From SSS58A sp041648155 (GTDB taxonomy: Bacteria > Krumholzibacteriota > Krumholzibacteriia > Krumholzibacteriales > Krumholzibacteriaceae): DNA of 23,649 nt. The position numbers and the translations under genes were made by a program. Under the pieces are notes generated by a model that made no database searches, was not told where the DNA came from, and saw only the letters and a list, made by a program, of their open reading frames with translations. The stretch spans positions 1-23,649 of the forward strand of contig JBAZPL010000011.1 in assembly GCA_041648155.1 (NCBI GenBank). The letters are read 5' to 3'. The first letter of the stretch is position 1. Every line of letters begins with the position of its first letter. Below, in pieces: positions 21,601 to 23,649 of the stretch.

Positions 21601-21903
21601 TTACCAGCGATCTCCATGATCCCGCCGGCCACCGCCGCCGCCTCCTCCCCTTCCACCCTCGGTCTTCGAACGGGCCTCGCTCACGTTCAGCGCGCGGCCC
21701 TTGACATCCTTGCCGTTGATCGCGGCGACCGCGGCTTTGCCCTCATCGCCGCTGGCCATCTCAACGAACGCGAAACCTCTCGATCTATCAGTGAACTTAT
21801 CCTTGATGATATTCACCGAATCAACTTTGCCGAAGGCTTCGAATTCCTTGCGCAAATCCTCCTCGGTCATGTCGAAGGAGAGATTGCCGACATAGATGTT
21901 CAT
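21601..21903 (-). CDS. RNA-recognition-motif (RRM) RNA-binding protein with glycine-rich tail
   Basis: A 100-residue single-RRM protein of the bacterial/cyanobacterial Rbp type, an RNA chaperone often induced by cold. RNP-2 is IYVGNLSF (3-10) and RNP-1 is SRGFAFVEM (41-49), with the usual beta-alpha-beta spacing through NGKDVKGRALNVSEA. The tail from about residue 80 is glycine/arginine-rich (GGRGGGGGGGRRDHG) and ends in Trp. A near-ideal AAAGGAGGT lies five bases before ATG 21903. It has its own promoter and terminator and is divergent from lepA. Confidence 0.95.
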   Translation of the reverse strand: MNIYVGNLSFDMTEEDLRKEFEAFGKVDSVNIIKDKFTDRSRGFAFVEMASGDEGKAAVAAINGKDVKGRALNVSEARSKTEGGRGGGGGGGRRDHGDRW

Positions 21904-21930
21904 TCTGACCTCCTTTGTGTCATTGCCGCA

Positions 21931-21959
21931 TGTATATCAAAAAGCGGGACGCTGTTCAA
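21931..21959 (-). promoter_or_regulatory. Predicted sigma-70-type promoter of the RRM gene
   Basis: Read leftward: -35 TTGAAC (21959-21954), a 17-bp spacer, and -10 TATACA (21936-21931) preceded by TGA, an extended -10 form. The start of transcription is near 21924, about 20 nt before the ATG, leaving no room for the long cold-shock leader seen in cspA-type genes. Confidence 0.65.
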
Positions 21960-21998
21960 ATGAAAAAACAGCGGCGCGCGGCGGCGGCAAATGCGGTC

Positions 21999-22027
21999 TT
22001 TACAGCCGCGGGGGAAAAGGCTACATT
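21999..22027 (+). promoter_or_regulatory. Candidate sigma-70-type promoter of lepA
   Basis: -35 TTTACA (21999-22004), a 17-bp spacer, and -10 TACATT (22022-22027) would start transcription near 22033, about 44 nt before the lepA ATG. Both hexamers match at four or more of six positions, and no better pair is visible in the 173-nt divergent spacer. Confidence 0.45.
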
Positions 22028-22076
22028 TCATGGATTGGAATCGCAGGCACGAGGAATCCGCAGAGTCCCGGAGACT

Positions 22077-23649
22077 ATGGAACAAATACGGAACTTCAGC
22101 ATCATAGCGCATATCGACCACGGAAAATCGACGCTCGCCGACCGCTTCATCCAGCGCGCCAAGCTCGTCGAGGATCGTGATTTCCACAACCAGATGCTCG
22201 ATACGATGGACATCGAGCGGGAGCGCGGCATCACGATCAAGAGCCAGACCGTGTGCCTCCCGTACACGAACAAGGCGGGCGAGGAGTTCATCCTGAACCT
22301 GATCGACACGCCGGGCCACGTCGATTTCTCTTACGAGGTTTCGCGCGCGCTCGCTTCATGCGAGGGAGTGCTGCTCCTCGTCGACGCGACGCAGGGGGTG
22401 CAGGCCCAGACGCTCGCGAACCTCTACGCGGCGCTCGAACACAACCTCGCGATCATCCCGGTCATCAACAAGATCGATTCCCCTTCCGCGGACATCGAGC
22501 ATACAAAGGAAGAGATCGAAACCGAGCTCGGGCTCGACGCGGATGAGGCGATTCTCGCCTCGGGAAAAACGGGCGCCGGCATGGAGGAGATACTCGAGGC
22601 GATCACCCGCATTATTCCGCCGCCGGCGGGAGACCCGTCGAAGCCGCTCGCGGCGCTCGTGTTCGACGCAAAATACGATCCGTTCCGCGGCGCGATCATC
22701 AGCTGCCGCATCGTCGACGGCACGCTGCGGACCGGCGACACGATACGCCTCATGTCCCTCGGAACGACGCACCGCGTGGAAGAGGTCGGCGTGTTCCGCA
22801 TCATCCGCGAGAAGCGGAAGGAAATCCACGCAGGAGAGGTCGGCTACGTCATCGCCGGAATCAAAACGGTGAGCGATACGAGGATCGGGGATACGATCAC
22901 GCTCGAGGAAAATCCCGTCGCGGCGCCGCTCCCCGGTTTCCGGGAGGTCAAGCCGGTCGTATTCTCGTCCGTATACCCGATGGAAGCGGAGGATTTCGAT
23001 TCACTCTCCGACGCCCTCGAGCGCTACAAGCTCAACGACGCCTCCCTCATTTACCTGAAAGACTCCTCGCAGGCGCTCGGGCAGGGATTCAGATGCGGGT
23101 TCCTCGGGCTCCTCCACCTCGAAATTTTCCAGGAGCGTCTCGAACGCGAGTTCGCCCAGTCGATCATCATGACGGCGCCGAGCGTCGAATACCGGTTTCT
23201 TCTCAAAAACGGCGAGACACTCACGATAGACAATCCCCAGAACTATCCCGACCCGATCGCGATCGACGGAACAAGCGAGCCGTATATCAAAGCGACGATT
23301 CTCATGCCCGATCGCTATATGGGAGCGGTGATGAAGCTGTGCCTCGACAAGCGGGGGGAGAATCCGCACTTCAGCTACCCCGTTCAAGGAAGAATCGAGC
23401 TCGTTTTCGAGCTCCCCCTCGCCGAGGTCGTCTTCGATTTCTACGACAAGCTCAAAAGCGTCACGCAGGGCTACGGTTCATTCGATTACGAGCTCATCGA
23501 TTACCGCCCGAGCGATCTCGTGAAGCTCGACATACTCGTGAACGGCGACAAGGTCGACGCGCTGGCGATCGTCGTCCACAAGGACCGCGCCCACAGCCGC
23601 GCGGCCTCGGTCTGCGAGAAGCTGCGCAAGGAGATCCCCCGTCATCTCT
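22077..23649 (+). CDS. lepA: Elongation factor 4 (LepA), C-terminus cut by window end
   Basis: A translational GTPase that back-translocates or remodels stalled ribosomes. The frame is open for 524 codons from ATG 22077 to the window end; the family is about 600 residues, so roughly the last 75 are missing. G1 is AHIDHGKST (11-19), G2 RGITIKSQTV, G3 DTPGHVDFSYE, G4 NKID and G5 SGKTG (usually SAKTG). The EF4 C-terminal marks GFRCGFLGLLHLEI and GYGSFDYEL are present. The start is supported by homology to the MEQIRNFSIIAHIDHGKS-type N-terminus and GGAG at 22070-22073, which is closer than usual. It is divergent from the RRM gene. Confidence 0.97.
   Translation, partial: MEQIRNFSIIAHIDHGKSTLADRFIQRAKLVEDRDFHNQMLDTMDIERERGITIKSQTVCLPYTNKAGEEFILNLIDTPGHVDFSYEVSRALASCEGVLLLVDATQGVQAQTLANLYAALEHNLAIIPVINKIDSPSADIEHTKEEIETELGLDADEAILASGKTGAGMEEILEAITRIIPPPAGDPSKPLAALVFDAKYDPFRGAIISCRIVDGTLRTGDTIRLMSLGTTHRVEEVGVFRIIREKRKEIHAGEVGYVIAGIKTVSDTRIGDTITLEENPVAAPLPGFREVKPVVFSSVYPMEAEDFDSLSDALERYKLNDASLIYLKDSSQALGQGFRCGFLGLLHLEIFQERLEREFAQSIIMTAPSVEYRFLLKNGETLTIDNPQNYPDPIAIDGTSEPYIKATILMPDRYMGAVMKLCLDKRGENPHFSYPVQGRIELVFELPLAEVVFDFYDKLKSVTQGYGSFDYELIDYRPSDLVKLDILVNGDKVDALAIVVHKDRAHSRAASVCEKLRKEIPRHL

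Noticed and set aside
22030..22107. 25-codon upstream ORF overlapping the lepA start
   Set aside because: Begins at ATG 22030 within or just before the predicted transcription start and has no binding site, so it is probably not translated.
1..23649. CRISPR arrays, tRNA or rRNA genes, insertion sequences or phage genes
   Set aside because: Looked for on both strands and not seen: no regularly spaced repeats, no transposase or integrase motifs, and no cloverleaf-like or rRNA-like segments recognised by eye.

Overview
The window is about 23.6 kb of GC-rich bacterial chromosome, densely coded on both strands. I saw no tRNA, rRNA, CRISPR array, phage gene or transposase. The best taxonomic pointer is a 1219-residue secreted gingipain-type (C25) protease that ends in a YPNPFNP module of the FlgD-like/type IX 'sorting domain' kind. 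Together with a G-x-F-x-G-x-W repeat lipoprotein, a bacterial myo-inositol-phosphate synthase and a glycine-tailed RRM protein, it suggests an uncultured member of the FCB superphylum (Eisenbacteria/Krumholzibacteria/Latescibacteria-like). This placement is inference; there is no marker gene beyond a partial lepA.

Layout. (1) 1-5350: a ChaN/Tiki-fold protein cut by the window edge runs leftward. Divergent from it is a one-chain ADP-forming acyl-CoA synthetase with beta-then-alpha domain order. A repeat-containing exported protein with a strong terminator follows. (2) 5362-8600: an inositol module. A LysR regulator and an inositol monophosphatase (4-nt ATGA overlap) face away from inositol-3-phosphate synthase across a 117-nt AT-rich regulatory spacer. 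The two enzymes together would convert glucose-6-phosphate to free myo-inositol. (3) 8568-10186: a bidirectional terminator and a periplasmic HtrA/DegP protease with two PDZ domains, possibly driven by an ECF-sigma-type promoter. (4) 10382-12915: an 11-bp tandem repeat, a good sigma-70-type promoter, a 17-codon leader ORF, and a two-gene 2-oxoacid:ferredoxin oxidoreductase (alpha, then a fused beta-gamma chain), all linked by ATGA overlaps. (5) 12924-16897: a small cysteine-rich DUF6485-type gene and the C25 protease. (6) 16913-21421, leftward: an operon of a DUF2179-type membrane protein, a P2-like cation P-type ATPase, a SAM methyltransferase broken by a -1 frameshift, and a beta-carbonic anhydrase. 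(7) 21472-23649: an RRM RNA-binding protein with its own promoter and terminator, divergent from lepA (elongation factor 4), which is cut by the window end.

Most of this is recognisable core or accessory metabolism, and I do not see a clearly new defence or mobile system. The places most worth a second look are the LysR-controlled inositol locus, the leader-peptide/tandem-repeat control region of the oxidoreductase operon, the broken methyltransferase inside an otherwise intact transport/CO2 operon, and the beta-alpha acyl-CoA synthetase.
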